The notes beneath the pieces were generated by a model. The model saw only the letters and a list, made by a program, of their open reading frames with translations. It ran no database searches and was not told the DNA's origin. From a virus: 62,498 nucleotides of DNA. Positions within the stretch are counted from its first letter, which is position 1, and each line of letters opens with the position of its first letter. Shown in pieces: positions 15,894-25,467 of the stretch. The translations under genes were made by a program, and so were the position numbers. The stretch spans positions 1-62,498 of the IMG/VR virus record IMGVR_UViG_3300036846_000351; one strand, given 5' to 3'.

Positions 15894-17103
15894 AGATACC
15901 CCCGCCGTAGAGCCCGGTGTTTGGCACCGCGAGCGCGAACTGTTGCTGCTGTGGTGCCACGAAGTACGATTGCTGCTGCGGCGGCGGTACCACGACCACG
16001 CCGGGGCTCGGGTGCGCTGGGATCATCACGCCGGACGGCGCAGCGCCCTGCGCGCCGCCACTCACCATGTCGGGGTTGTAGGCCACACCCTGCGAATTGA
16101 ACTTCACATTTGGCCCCAGCCCACCGTACCCCCGACCGGCGGCGCTCTGCGGTATCGGAGCTGAAGGTGCCAACGCTGCCTGTGGCGCCAGCGCCGGCAC
16201 ACCCTGCGGGAACAGCGGGCTCGACGTGGAGACTGGCGATGTAGCCGGCTGCGAGGGGTCCATGCTGTGGGTCAGCACCTGCGGTAGCCCAAGCGCTGCT
16301 GTTTGTGGCGGCGCTGCTGTTGCCGGCGGGTTGGCAAGATATTTCTGCGCCGTCGCCAGTTGCCCGTAACGCGCGCCCGGATAGTTGTATTGAGCCGCAG
16401 GGTTCTCAAAACCCTTCAAAACTAGATCAGTCGCCGCCTTAGGGTCCGTTGCCTGCCCATAGTGTGGGTCGATGTCAGTCATACGCTTCGCGAAGAACTT
16501 CGCCTGGTTAACACTATCTTGTAGAACTGCCGGGTCGTCAGGATTAAGACCGTTACCTTTGAGCCAATCTTTGTACGGCTCTAACTCACCACCTTGGTGA
16601 AATTGCCAATGACCAAAACTCGACCCTTTATCTCCTGCCTTCCAGTTCGTACCGAAGCCGCCTTCAGCTAATCCATTCGCAATAGCTCCTTGGATCGCCG
16701 CGTCACTCCAGCCGATTGACTTAAAATAATCGACGACTTGTTGCCCCGCCGGCCCCCACTCACCGCCGCCACCGCCGCCGCCACCGCCGCCGCCACCGCC
16801 GCCGCCACCGCCGCCACCGCCGCCACCGCCGGGCGCACCGGTCGGTGATCCGCTGGCATCGCGAACAAACGTGTCCTGCGGCGTACCTTTGTCCCCGCCC
16901 CCACCTTGCGTGCCAGTATCAGCGGTGTCGTAGCTCTTTAGTGCCTTGCGCTTCTGAGCGTTCTCCGCAAGTGTCTGTTCGAGATCATCTGCCTTCTTGC
17001 GCAGGTCGATCATCTTCTCGAAACCGGTCTGCGCACCGGTGACGAACTGCGCGAGCGGACTCGTGGGGTAGTTGCTGGTCGGATAAATCTCAATGCCAGC
17101 CAT
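15880..17103 (-). CDS. Virion protein with tail-lysozyme domain
   Basis: This 407-residue protein has a helical N-terminus (residues 1-60), a run of about 23 Gly residues, and then a phage tail-lysozyme (lysozyme-2-like) domain. The domain shows SIGWSDAAIQGAIANGLAEGG with the expected catalytic Glu, FGHWQFHQGG, and a YKDWLKGNGLN helix. The C-terminal 150 residues are Pro/Ala/Gln-rich. It would locally open peptidoglycan during DNA entry. It overlaps the next leftward gene by 14 bp. A motif 1 palindrome sits 12 bp upstream of its start codon, directly before GGAGAG. Confidence 0.8.
   Translation of the reverse strand: MAGIEIYPTSNYPTSPLAQFVTGAQTGFEKMIDLRKKADDLEQTLAENAQKRKALKSYDTADTGTQGGGGDKGTPQDTFVRDASGSPTGAPGGGGGGGGGGGGGGGGGGGGGGGEWGPAGQQVVDYFKSIGWSDAAIQGAIANGLAEGGFGTNWKAGDKGSSFGHWQFHQGGELEPYKDWLKGNGLNPDDPAVLQDSVNQAKFFAKRMTDIDPHYGQATDPKAATDLVLKGFENPAAQYNYPGARYGQLATAQKYLANPPATAAPPQTAALGLPQVLTHSMDPSQPATSPVSTSSPLFPQGVPALAPQAALAPSAPIPQSAAGRGYGGLGPNVKFNSQGVAYNPDMVSGGAQGAAPSGVMIPAHPSPGVVVVPPPQQQSYFVAPQQQQFALAVPNTGLYGGGIYGNG
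16762..16831 (-). repeat. GCC/ACC triplet tract coding for poly-Gly
   Basis: An almost pure run of GCC and ACC triplets on the plus strand encodes about 23 consecutive Gly residues. It forms a flexible hinge in front of the lysozyme domain. Such tracts are hard to assemble, so the exact length is uncertain. Confidence 0.85.
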
Positions 17104-17157
17104 CGCGGCTCTCCACTACCGGTAGTAACCGAACCTCATAATACGACTGTTGTATTA
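17104..17157. promoter_or_regulatory. Intergenic control site with motif 1 and motif 2 side by side
   Basis: In only 54 bp, motif 1 (17115-17126, exact) is followed by the best dyad form of motif 2 (17138-17158: ATAATAC, 7-bp centre GACTGTT, GTATTAT). It is the only motif 2 site inside the long virion operon and one of two places where both motifs adjoin (the other is 44442-44475). It may be an internal control point for the lysozyme, transglycosylase and giant-protein genes. Confidence 0.55.
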
Positions 17158-18225
17158 TTAAGCGAACGCCATGATCGCAGCCCCGCCAAGCCCACCAGCG
17201 ATATTCCCGATTGCGCCCCACGGCGACTGCGCCGCCTTGGCCTGGTAGTTCGCCATCTGCGCCGAGAACATGTTGCTCATCGCCCCGGCGCCGGCGCCGA
17301 TCGCGCTGGAGATATTGCCCAGGTTGGAAGCCTGATTGCCGTAGAGGCCGACGCCCTGAGTGCCGTAGGCGCTGGTGAGCTGGGTGTAGGGGTTGAGCGC
17401 GGCATACTGCGTGGGCGAGCCCATCGCCGTCGTGCCCGATGTGAGCAAGCCGCTCCCCGCCGCGACCCCGCCACCGCCGATCGCGGCGCCGCCAAGCCCG
17501 GAAGAGGTCTGGTTGAGCCCAAGACCAGCCTGGGCAATCGCCTGGGCTGGCAGCTTCTGCCCGATTTCCAGCGCCGCCGTCTCGTACTGCTTGCCCTGCG
17601 CTTCGGTCTGCGCTCGCGACATCGTGCCGGCAGCCGCCGATGCCGCTGCTTTCGAGATGTCCATGGCGCTCATACTTCGGGCATAGGCACCCTGCGACGG
17701 GTCGATGCCGTAACTCGCAAGCTGACGACCGGCAGCATCCTTCTGTGCCTGGAATGCCGTCGCCACGTCCCCCCGCGCCGCAGCCGCGTTCTGCTCGATC
17801 CGTGCCGGGCTGGCATAGGCGAACGCCTCGTTGGCGAACTGATCCTCCTTGGGCGCGTAGGTCGTCTTGTAGCGGTCGTAAGTCTCCTGCGCCTGCTGGT
17901 TGCTCAGCGCCGCCGCTGCAACCTGCTGCCGTTCGTTGTCCGCCGCCGCACCGGTGAAATCGAGTTGCGACTGCATGTACTTTGTCAGGTACGGCTTGAT
18001 GTCCTCGTATTGCTGCTTGCCGTAAGCCGCCTGGTCCTGCGCCATCTGCGCGTAGCGGTCGCCAAGATCGGCGGCTCGCTGGGCGTAGACGCCCTGCTGC
18101 GCAAGCTGCTGTCTGCCTAGGTCGGCCTGGACTTGCGCCGCTGCCGCGTCGGACGCCGCCGCGTTCTGCGATGCCGCGATGAACGGCGTATAGTCGGGGG
18201 CTGGCGGCGGCGAGGACTTACCCAT
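17158..18225 (-). CDS. Internal virion protein (helical, Ala/Gln-rich)
   Basis: The protein has 355 residues and opens with MGKSSPPPAPDYTPF, typical of internal core proteins of podoviruses. Residues 15-240 are Ala/Gln-rich and predicted helical, with repeated AAA and QA patterns. The C-terminal 120 residues are Gly/Ala-rich and hydrophobic (NIAGGLGGAAIMAFA). It lies in the same order relative to the lysozyme and giant protein as gp14-like proteins in T7-type phages. It probably forms part of the ejected channel. The role is from gene order rather than a clear domain. Confidence 0.65.
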   Translation of the reverse strand: MGKSSPPPAPDYTPFIAASQNAAASDAAAAQVQADLGRQQLAQQGVYAQRAADLGDRYAQMAQDQAAYGKQQYEDIKPYLTKYMQSQLDFTGAAADNERQQVAAAALSNQQAQETYDRYKTTYAPKEDQFANEAFAYASPARIEQNAAAARGDVATAFQAQKDAAGRQLASYGIDPSQGAYARSMSAMDISKAAASAAAGTMSRAQTEAQGKQYETAALEIGQKLPAQAIAQAGLGLNQTSSGLGGAAIGGGGVAAGSGLLTSGTTAMGSPTQYAALNPYTQLTSAYGTQGVGLYGNQASNLGNISSAIGAGAGAMSNMFSAQMANYQAKAAQSPWGAIGNIAGGLGGAAIMAFA

Positions 18226-18680
18226 CAGGCAGCCCTCTCATTGTGCGGGACCCAGAGCTTTGGCGGGGAGCGCTTAAGCCAGGGGCACGCTTCTCGCGTC
18301 ATCCCCAGGATCATCAGATGGACCCCCGGCGCATAAGCGTCGCGGACCACCGCTTCCAAGCCCCACCCGGCGCGCATATCCATGGCGATAGTCCGATGCT
18401 GATCGGAACGCAGTGGGGCAAGCGCTTTATAGCACCCAAGCTGATCGAACGTATAGTGGAAGACCATCCATAAGAGATCGCGCGAGCACCAGTGCTTGTC
18501 TTCGCCGGCCATGTGGAGCGTCACCGAATTGCCGAGATAGGCGCTGACGACAAAGCCGCCGATCAGCACGCCGTCGCGGTGGGTCGTGAACGAGTGATCA
18601 TAGCCGGAGGTAAAACACCCCCCAGCCCGCTGCATAACCCACTCGCCCGCGCCCGGCGCGTCTATGCGAATTTCCCGCAT
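18225..18680 (-). CDS. GNAT-like acetyltransferase
   Basis: At 151 residues it fits the GNAT family: a beta-rich N-terminus (GVLIGGFVVSAY), a central helix (RDLLWMVFHYTFDQLGCYKALAPL) and RSDQHRTIAMDMRAGWGLEAVVRDAYAPG, which resembles the usual N-x-x-x-x-R-x-x-x-K-x-G-F-x-x-E-x-x-x-R region. Podoviruses often carry a GNAT protein at this place among the internal virion genes. Its substrate is unknown. It overlaps the gene downstream by one base. Confidence 0.7.
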   Translation of the reverse strand: MREIRIDAPGAGEWVMQRAGGCFTSGYDHSFTTHRDGVLIGGFVVSAYLGNSVTLHMAGEDKHWCSRDLLWMVFHYTFDQLGCYKALAPLRSDQHRTIAMDMRAGWGLEAVVRDAYAPGVHLMILGMTREACPWLKRSPPKLWVPHNERAA

Positions 18681-18686
18681 ATCAAT

Positions 18687-19811
18687 TCACCAATGCCAAG
18701 TCTGAACGCTCACAGCGTATTGCCGGGGAGACCCTAGGATCGGCGGTGCCGCCGCGAGATAGCTCTTGGCGTAAATCCGACCGGTGATCAACTGCGCGGC
18801 CCCACCGCCCGGTCCGCCGGTGCCGGGACCGCCGCCGCCACCAGTCCCGCTGCCACTGGGGATACCACCGTGGCTGGGGTCGATAGGAACCGGCGGCGTG
18901 CCGCCGGTCGTCCCGTCACCATTGACCCCCGGCGGCGCCGAGTAGCCCCCGAACACCGTGTTGCCTTTAACGCCGGCACAGACTTGTGCGGCTGAGGGGA
19001 TGTCGATGGGGATAACCTGACCGGGCGTGAAGAGATCGGTGTTGACCGCGCCGATTACCGAGCCGCCACCGCCGCCCCCGCCGCCTGTCGTCAGCCCGCC
19101 ATTCTTGCCGCAGCCACCGGCCCCGATGATGAGCACGGTATTGCTCGACATGCTCCAGTTGGCCGGGATGGTGTACGAGCTGCCGCTGTCCTTGGTCAGG
19201 GTGATGTAAACCGGACCGGTGCCGGGGTTATATTCGAGGAAGATAGCTCCCTCGCCACCAAGCGCCCCCAGACCGCCGCCGGCTAGCCCGCCGCCACCGC
19301 CGCCACCGCCGCCACCGTAGAGCCCACCGACACCACCATTGCCACCGTGACCGCTACCGCCCCAGCTACCACCCGAGCCGCCCGAGCCACTACCGGTAGC
19401 GCCGCTGAACTCAGTGCCGGTGTTACCGGTCGAGCTTGGCGTGGTCTGTCGTGCGGTGTAGTAGTCATCGCCCGCCCCGCCGTAACCCCCCGTCCCGTCA
19501 TACTGCCCGGTCTGACCATATTCGCCGGGACCATACAGCCCAGCCGCACCGCCACCTCCGGCGCCACCGGCGACAGTAGTCACCCCACCGGTAACGTTTA
19601 GACTCCCCCGGATAAACGATTTGGAAGAAGACCGAGCATTGGCAAACTGAGCGATGTCCAGACGACCACGAACCGACGACTTAGCTGTCATCCGCCCATC
19701 GACGCCGGTACCCGAGATAAGAGCCTCGCGAGCAAGGCCGGCGAGCTGCGCCTGCCCAACTGAGGCTATGAGCGCTTCGCGGGCAATATTGCCGAGGCGC
19801 CCGTCCGTCAT
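18687..19811 (-). CDS. Glycine-rich tail-associated protein
   Basis: The first 80 residues are helical with repeated SSVRG/SFIRG-like units. The rest of the 374 residues is strongly Gly-rich with GG and GGY patterns broken by short beta segments (IFLEYNPGTGPVYITLTKD, NTVLIIGAGG). Such proteins in tail-fibre clusters often form polyglycine sandwich tips that bind the host surface. Receptor binding is inferred. A one-mismatch motif 1 copy lies at 19389-19400. Confidence 0.6.
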   Translation of the reverse strand: MTDGRLGNIAREALIASVGQAQLAGLAREALISGTGVDGRMTAKSSVRGRLDIAQFANARSSSKSFIRGSLNVTGGVTTVAGGAGGGGAAGLYGPGEYGQTGQYDGTGGYGGAGDDYYTARQTTPSSTGNTGTEFSGATGSGSGGSGGSWGGSGHGGNGGVGGLYGGGGGGGGGGLAGGGLGALGGEGAIFLEYNPGTGPVYITLTKDSGSSYTIPANWSMSSNTVLIIGAGGCGKNGGLTTGGGGGGGGSVIGAVNTDLFTPGQVIPIDIPSAAQVCAGVKGNTVFGGYSAPPGVNGDGTTGGTPPVPIDPSHGGIPSGSGTGGGGGPGTGGPGGGAAQLITGRIYAKSYLAAAPPILGSPRQYAVSVQTWHW

Positions 19812-19814
19812 GGA

Positions 19815-21305
19815 TTACGCGTCGATCTTAAAGCCGGCCAGCGCAGCGTTGAGCGCCGCTCCGGTCCAGACAATCGAACCGTTAGGATCACGCTCGAAAT
19901 TCGAGCCAATCCACCCATAGCTGGTGGCCGGCACCTGTCCAGTCAAACTCCCGCCGCTATCAGTGCTGCCTGACTTAATGCGAAGGGACACAGTTCTCGC
20001 GCCGCTGTCGCTCCGAGCACAGTACGCCTTGACCGCAACCGCATAGACATTCAGCGGCACCACGCTGAGCGTGGGAAAATTATAAAGGTCTTCGTGGTTT
20101 ACGGTGCTATCGTAAACATAGGAGTTGACGCCGGCGGGCGGTTGCTGGTTGACCTCGTAGAAGTTGACCGGGGTGGTCAGGGTGATGTTGCCCCAGAGCA
20201 GGGCGGTGGTGGTGGCGGTGAGTGTCGGTGGGGAACTCGGCGCACCACTGGCAAACGTGCTCGCCCCGTTACGCCCCTGGTTCGCACTATCAGCAAGTTG
20301 AAGGCCATTCGTTAGATTAGCGTCGCACATATATCCGAGCCAATATTGGGTGCCGGCGCTTAACGACTGCGGGGTCGTTAGTGGCATGGTGGTTTGCGAT
20401 CCAGAAGTCAGCCCGGTCACGGTTGAGCCAGTGGTGAGCAACGAGCTTGGCGATCCCGCGCTGTCTGAATAGACAATCGGTCGCAGATTAATCGTGCCGC
20501 CTGATGCGCCTGCGACAACGGTCAACGAATTGAGCGTGCAAGCGCGACTCGGCGTGAATGGTCGCACATAAAAGTCGTTAGTACCCAAAGTCCGGTTAAT
20601 TCCGGTGCGGTTGACTGTGCCGCCCAGCACGGACGACCCGATCGCGAATTGCACCGCGCTATCCGACGTTGGCAACGTCGTCTCGATGCGCGGGCTGGTC
20701 AGGAGGACCGCGTTGTTTGTCGTACCGGTCGTGTCGAAGAGGTATAGGTCATCCCAAATAGTCGTCACCAACGTACCCATCGCCAGTTGAATGCCGTTCA
20801 TCGTATTGTTCGCAGTGGCTGTCGTGTCGCCCGTGCCGGAGATAATCGACACACCATCCAAGTAAACACTATAGTTTGCCGAGTTGCCTAAACTAATGTC
20901 CCACTCTAGATAATGCGTAGTATTGGCAGCAACCGGGGATGCGGCGGAACCAAGAATAGTTCCAGAACTGAAAGTCGAATTTCTGATGGAAATTGTTCCT
21001 GTTGAAGCAATTGAGATGCTGCATTGCGCCGTGCCGGCATCTAAGAATTGAATGCCAGATACTCCGCCTAAGCTGGAATTAAACCGCACGCCGCCAATGA
21101 TCCGACCATAACTAGCCGAAAGCGTCTTAGTGGCGCCTGAGCTGTTCGCGGCGCATTGCAGAGCCTGACCAGTCGCGCTCAGCGGCGCGCCGATATTAGC
21201 GGTGGTTATCGTCGTCCACTCGCCCGCCATCAGCGCGGCAACGCTTGTGCTGTTGCTGTTCGCCGGCCCGTACTTATCGAACCCATCCATAAAGAGCAGA
21301 GCCAT
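19815..21305 (-). CDS. Tail fibre-like protein with lectin-type jellyroll
   Basis: This 496-residue protein begins MALLFMDGFDKYGP, the usual opening of virion proteins carrying a concanavalin A/LamG-like beta sandwich. The first 210 residues show the alternating beta pattern of that fold (YLEWDISLGNSANYSVYLDG). The second part has a DUF-like beta domain (FYVRPFTPSRACTLNSLTVVAG) also seen in fibre or decoration proteins. It probably binds carbohydrate on the host surface. Confidence 0.6.
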   Translation of the reverse strand: MALLFMDGFDKYGPANSNSTSVAALMAGEWTTITTANIGAPLSATGQALQCAANSSGATKTLSASYGRIIGGVRFNSSLGGVSGIQFLDAGTAQCSISIASTGTISIRNSTFSSGTILGSAASPVAANTTHYLEWDISLGNSANYSVYLDGVSIISGTGDTTATANNTMNGIQLAMGTLVTTIWDDLYLFDTTGTTNNAVLLTSPRIETTLPTSDSAVQFAIGSSVLGGTVNRTGINRTLGTNDFYVRPFTPSRACTLNSLTVVAGASGGTINLRPIVYSDSAGSPSSLLTTGSTVTGLTSGSQTTMPLTTPQSLSAGTQYWLGYMCDANLTNGLQLADSANQGRNGASTFASGAPSSPPTLTATTTALLWGNITLTTPVNFYEVNQQPPAGVNSYVYDSTVNHEDLYNFPTLSVVPLNVYAVAVKAYCARSDSGARTVSLRIKSGSTDSGGSLTGQVPATSYGWIGSNFERDPNGSIVWTGAALNAALAGFKIDA

Positions 21306-21310
21306 CGTAT

Positions 21311-21970
21311 TTAACTCGATGTGATAACAAACGACGCTGGCGGAAATGTTGCAGAGGCACCGTTGATAATTGCTTGAGGAGTTAACTTCCGCACCATCCC
21401 GCTGCCACTACTGGTCGTATTGACCGCCGTCCCGCCATTGGTGACAGTAAACGTGTCACTCGTCGGACCCACCACGGCCAGCACGCCGGTAAAATTACTC
21501 GCGCTAAAAGTCGGGTTCCTCCCGCCGTGCTCGATCGTCCACTCAATGCTGTCAGCGGCAGCGAACCCGTGTAGCGGTAATGTAATTACAGCAGGCGAAG
21601 CAGCGTTTACCGTCGCGGGGAACCACGCGTAGTTCCCAAAATAATCCCACGCCAGGAGGTTGCCGCTGGTCAGCGCGTCATAGAGACCAAACGCGGTAAC
21701 AATCCCCCAATCAGCGGTAGCCGTCGGGAAGACCAACGACGCCGCATTCTGGATGGTGCTGGGTGCGGACCCACTAGCAGACCCCCAGTCCGCCGCCACC
21801 GTCGATCTACGGGCGTAAGCGCCGCCACTGACTTCGGTAAATCCAGCCCCACCATCCGTCCCGCCCGCCGTAAACAAGGCGATGTAGGTAGCCGGTAGAC
21901 TGAATATCGCCGCCTTGCCGGTGATGTGGTTGAGTATCCCCTGAGATGTTCTATCAGTGAACCCGGTCAT
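21311..21970 (-). CDS. Tail fibre accessory protein
   Basis: The 219-residue protein has the pattern YIALFTAGGTDGG, EVSGGAYARR and GIVTAFGLYDALTSGNLLAWD, found in a common family of phage tail proteins encoded next to fibres. The C-terminal part is a beta-rich ALP/FN-like domain. It overlaps the next leftward gene by 4 bp. A one-mismatch motif 1 copy is at 21407-21418. Confidence 0.7.
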   Translation of the reverse strand: MTGFTDRTSQGILNHITGKAAIFSLPATYIALFTAGGTDGGAGFTEVSGGAYARRSTVAADWGSASGSAPSTIQNAASLVFPTATADWGIVTAFGLYDALTSGNLLAWDYFGNYAWFPATVNAASPAVITLPLHGFAAADSIEWTIEHGGRNPTFSASNFTGVLAVVGPTSDTFTVTNGGTAVNTTSSGSGMVRKLTPQAIINGASATFPPASFVITSS

Positions 21971-22446
21971 GTCTCAAACCCCACCAGATTAGCGGCGAAA
22001 TCGCCAAAGGTGGCGTCCACCGTTGCGGGGGCGAAGATGCCCATCGTATCGCCCTCCGCGAAATTGAGCGGAACCCCCGATGTTGATAGCGTACCCAGCA
22101 AGGCACCGGCGGGTATCAGACCGCTAGCGACGGCGGTGAAACTGCCCGGCGCGGCGGCGGTCGCCTGCATGATGCTGATCGTCACATTAGCAGTCGCGGC
22201 AAACCCGCCCCTGATCTCACTGACATGGCCGAGGTAAGAGCCAAAATCGATCGGGAAGGTTACGTTCTTGGAGAACCGGTGCATTAATAAACTTTGGTTC
22301 GCCTTGAGCTTATCGGGCACAAAGCAAGCGACGATGTAGCGCGGGTGCGCGCTCGACACGTCCCACTTAACACCGTCCCAAACCCAGCTCGACCGGTGGG
22401 CGCTGAATATCTGGCCGACGACCGGCGCGTCAGGAAAGTCGATCAT
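21967..22446 (-). CDS. Tail-associated protein
   Basis: This 159-residue beta-rich protein starts MIDFPDAPVVGQIFSA and contains WVWDGVKWDV, a short repeat typical of fibre or baseplate-associated proteins. The rest resembles a small fibre head domain (TFPIDFGSYLGHVSEI). It lies between two other fibre genes in the same operon. The exact role is unknown. Confidence 0.6.
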   Translation of the reverse strand: MIDFPDAPVVGQIFSAHRSSWVWDGVKWDVSSAHPRYIVACFVPDKLKANQSLLMHRFSKNVTFPIDFGSYLGHVSEIRGGFAATANVTISIMQATAAAPGSFTAVASGLIPAGALLGTLSTSGVPLNFAEGDTMGIFAPATVDATFGDFAANLVGFET

Positions 22447-22447
22447 C

Positions 22448-22705
22448 TCACGCCGCCATCACTGTCCAATTGGTGCCGTTGTGAAACGCCAGCACGCGGT
22501 TTGTCCCACCGCCGGCGATCGTCGCGCCCCAGGTCGCAGTGCTGCTGTCGGTGATCACCGCCATCATGCCGAGCGCAGCCGCCGGCAGCCCGGCAAAAGC
22601 CACACCGGTGAGCCTGACGGTGACGCCAGCCACCGTCAGCGGGCCGTCACTTAGGACCGTCGCACCGGTCGCAACGGGTATCCTATTAGGGGTCAGGTCA
22701 GCCAT
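22448..22705 (-). CDS. Small tail-associated protein
   Basis: The protein has 85 residues and contains ALGMMAVITDSSTATWGATIAGGG and ending VLAFHNGTNWTVMAA, a pattern often seen at the end of phage fibre proteins. It may be a stand-alone fibre tip or chaperone domain. The gene packs tightly between fibre genes. Confidence 0.6.
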   Translation of the reverse strand: MADLTPNRIPVATGATVLSDGPLTVAGVTVRLTGVAFAGLPAAALGMMAVITDSSTATWGATIAGGGTNRVLAFHNGTNWTVMAA

Positions 22706-22711
22706 CGCCCC

Positions 22712-23188
22712 TCACGTCACGATATGACCAGAGGTCGTCGTTATGATCGCCCCATCGCCAGTTATCCGAAACGCAGCCACACCAGGAGGCCCAGCGGGTC
22801 CAACAGGCCCAGCCGGGCCAGCAGGCCCGACAGGTCCAACAGCGCCATCAGCGCCAGTAGCGCCGACAGGCCCGACCGGACCCACCGGCCCAGGCGGACC
22901 CTCTGGACCTGGTGGACCCGGTGTAGCAGCGCCACTTGGGCTCGACACCGCGCCTGGTTCAAGCAGCCCAAAACTAATCAGATCGCGAAACGTCACCGCC
23001 CGGTTCGCCGCGTCACCGCGTTGCCCGATGATGCTCTCAAGCGACGCCTTAATCGCCTCGACGCAAGCCCGCAAATTATTAACGTCGGTCGTCGGCGCGG
23101 GGATCGGCGGCGTGAACGGGTTGAGGATCGGACGCGTCGAGATACGACGTGGGATCGTCGTACCAAGCGGTGGGTTAGGACTAGCCAT
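22712..23188 (-). CDS. Collagen-like protein
   Basis: Residues about 85-145 of 158 form Gly-x-y triplets ([19 protein letters not shown] and so on), the collagen triple-helix signature. The N-terminal part is a short helical head, and the C-terminus is a small beta cap. It is probably a thin trimeric fibre or a spacer of the tail. It overlaps its upstream neighbour's stop by one base. Confidence 0.75.
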   Translation of the reverse strand: MASPNPPLGTTIPRRISTRPILNPFTPPIPAPTTDVNNLRACVEAIKASLESIIGQRGDAANRAVTFRDLISFGLLEPGAVSSPSGAATPGPPGPEGPPGPVGPVGPVGATGADGAVGPVGPAGPAGPVGPAGPPGVAAFRITGDGAIITTTSGHIVT

Positions 23189-24936
23189 CAGACAGTCTTC
23201 AATTCTTCCAGCGTCGTCGCCAACTGGATCGACGACACCGGCACACGCGCCACAATTTCGGCCTGGTGGTCAAACGCCTTGAAACCTTTTGGCAGACGAA
23301 AAATCTCCATCTGCTTCGTCAGGTTCCGCGTCATAATCAACACCAACTTTGGCCCGGCGTAATAGCGGAACTGCGCGTTGATCCCCGCCGGGAGCTGCAT
23401 CGACGGGTCGCCGTTGTCGAGCGGAGGCGCGCCGATGGGCGGCGGGTCAAGCACCTGCGGGTCCAGCTCGACCTGAGCTGCACCAAGGCTCAGCGGCAGC
23501 GGCGTGAAGAACCGCTTTGAGCGCCAGCGGTAATTAAGCGGCGGCATGCCGGGGCAGTCCCACTCATAAATCTTACCGCCGGCACAAACCAGCGTGTCGC
23601 TGGTATATTCGTCGTTCCAGATGCACACGACCCCATTGAGCGCGCTCAACTTCTCGACGCCTAACCGCACCTCGGAGTAGTCGACGATAAACCCGACATT
23701 GGTGCCATTGACCGCCATGTACTGCGAACGGTGCCGCGCCGAGACTAAGCTACCCGCGTGGTAGTCCTCGACCCAGTTGAGCTTCGACATGATCTGTTCA
23801 GTGATGTTCTGCATCGCGTAGCCGGTGAACATGATCAAGCCGTTCTGCGAGGCGTAGTAGACCCCCGTCGTATCCACCACGACCGACCCGCGCGCGATGC
23901 ACGGCTCTGCTACCTGGGTTTGCGTGAAGAGGATGTTGCTGGGCATATTGCCCGAACCGGCTGACGGAAACCCTTGTGTCAGCACCATCAGGTACTGTTG
24001 CCAGACCGCGAGCGCCACGATCGGGTAATGTGCGCTTTGATCATAAACCTGCGGCCAGGTGTGTGGCCGGTCAGGCTCACTAAAATGCACGGTGTTCGCG
24101 GTGAAGCCACAGAGAAACCCACCGGGCATCGCCACCAGCCCGTCGAGCCCGACAGGCGGATTATCCCAATTGGTCGACTCCAGTATCTCGTTGTTGACGA
24201 CCGTATCATCGTGCAGGGTATCAACATAAGTGCCGCTCCCCGTAGGTAGAGCGACTTCGGTGACCATGTAAAACTGCGCCCCCGAGGTGGCGCTGGTAAT
24301 CGTGCGGTAGATGCGATACTTGGTAATCGCCGGATAGTTGCGGCCTGACGGGTTCACCGGCACAGCGGTCGGGAACCCCGAGACCGTCCATGTCGCGTCG
24401 GGCGGACCTGATCCCGTAGGGCTCGCCGACGAGGGCGCGCTCTCTTCGCCAAACGAATTGATGTAGGTGTAGAGGTAGCTGCGGTCGATCGGTTGCACAG
24501 CAGGCGGCGGTGTGCCGCCTGTCACACTATCGATGTTTGGCGCCGTCGTTGGCTGCACAGTCCCCAGATTATAGGCCGGCTGACCCGCCTTGATGTTCGC
24601 CCGTGTGTTGAACCATGGCGCGGGGTCGCCGGGGTTTGTCCAGTACACCCGCTGCTGCGTGTCGTTCGCCAGCGGCGAGCGCACCACGCAGCTATAGCGG
24701 GACGGCAGCGGCAGCCACACCTCCGGCCCAGTACTGTCAGCCGGGAAGCGATATGCCCTTTCCACTACTGGTAGTATCGCGGAGAGATCAATCTGAAACT
24801 CGGCCTGCGGCAGCCCTTCGAGCTTACCGCCGGTCAAGTCAACATTCACCGACTCGACCGCCATATTGTCACCAATAAGGCGGTCGTCGGTGCGGGGGAT
24901 CATACCCCCGTTTTGTTTGATCTCCCACGCGACCAT
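23188..24936 (-). CDS. Tail nozzle/stabilisation protein
   Basis: This 582-residue protein opens with [22 protein letters not shown], which matches the start of the large ring protein that forms the nozzle of short podoviral tails. It continues with LEGLPQ, an FN3-like segment ([16 protein letters not shown]) and long beta propeller-like stretches ([21 protein letters not shown]). It would form the distal tube below the adaptor. A motif 1 copy (24764-24775) lies in the N-terminal part. Confidence 0.75.
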   Translation of the reverse strand: MVAWEIKQNGGMIPRTDDRLIGDNMAVESVNVDLTGGKLEGLPQAEFQIDLSAILPVVERAYRFPADSTGPEVWLPLPSRYSCVVRSPLANDTQQRVYWTNPGDPAPWFNTRANIKAGQPAYNLGTVQPTTAPNIDSVTGGTPPPAVQPIDRSYLYTYINSFGEESAPSSASPTGSGPPDATWTVSGFPTAVPVNPSGRNYPAITKYRIYRTITSATSGAQFYMVTEVALPTGSGTYVDTLHDDTVVNNEILESTNWDNPPVGLDGLVAMPGGFLCGFTANTVHFSEPDRPHTWPQVYDQSAHYPIVALAVWQQYLMVLTQGFPSAGSGNMPSNILFTQTQVAEPCIARGSVVVDTTGVYYASQNGLIMFTGYAMQNITEQIMSKLNWVEDYHAGSLVSARHRSQYMAVNGTNVGFIVDYSEVRLGVEKLSALNGVVCIWNDEYTSDTLVCAGGKIYEWDCPGMPPLNYRWRSKRFFTPLPLSLGAAQVELDPQVLDPPPIGAPPLDNGDPSMQLPAGINAQFRYYAGPKLVLIMTRNLTKQMEIFRLPKGFKAFDHQAEIVARVPVSSIQLATTLEELKTV

Positions 24937-25451
24937 TATCGCTTTGGCGTGTGAGCGCCACCACTACCGGTAGCGGACAAGGACGAAGCATGCGTCCGCG
25001 TCTCCTCGTGCTCCTGCGCGCGAGAGTGACGCGGATGCGGCACGGCCTGCTCGTAGAGCTGGTGCTGGTGCGCCTGCGCCGACTGATGCGGGTGGGCCTC
25101 GCCCGGCTCTGGCGGAACCTTGAGGGGTTCCCCTGGCTGCTCACGCTGATTACGGTAGAGGTTCTCGTTCCACGGTTCACGCGCCGGAGGAACCCCCGCC
25201 AGGTCAGGATCGTAATCTTTGATCGAATAGAACATAGACCCAACAACGACTTCATCCTTATCGGGTGAAATCGCCTGCCCACCGTGAACCGGAGACCGCC
25301 ACGGGTCCGGTCTATTGCCTTCGGCGAACCACTTCATATAGTCGTCCCACTCCTTGCTGTTCGCCTCGCAAGGGATGAATTTGCCGCCGCGAAGCACACC
25401 CGAATAGGCGCGCTCGTCAAAACCATCGTGTGCAAGCTGATACTCTGCCAT
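24936..25451 (-). CDS. Hypothetical virion-operon protein
   Basis: The protein has 171 residues from ATG 25451, which has AAGGAGG upstream; the longer frame from 25478 lacks a site. The N-terminal 90 residues look folded (KEWDDYMKWFAEGNRPDPW). The C-terminal 80 are Pro/His/Glu-rich and probably disordered. A one-mismatch motif 1 copy at 24963-24974 encodes ATGS near the end. No family is recognised. Confidence 0.55.
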   Translation of the reverse strand: MAEYQLAHDGFDERAYSGVLRGGKFIPCEANSKEWDDYMKWFAEGNRPDPWRSPVHGGQAISPDKDEVVVGSMFYSIKDYDPDLAGVPPAREPWNENLYRNQREQPGEPLKVPPEPGEAHPHQSAQAHQHQLYEQAVPHPRHSRAQEHEETRTHASSLSATGSGGAHTPKR

Positions 25452-25467
25452 GTTGTCCTCCTTTCCG

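Noticed and set aside
17138-17158. Ten bases identical to the start of the T7 promoter (TAATACGACT)
   Set aside because: The rest of the T7 promoter is absent, no matching polymerase is encoded, and the site fits the motif 2 dyad better.
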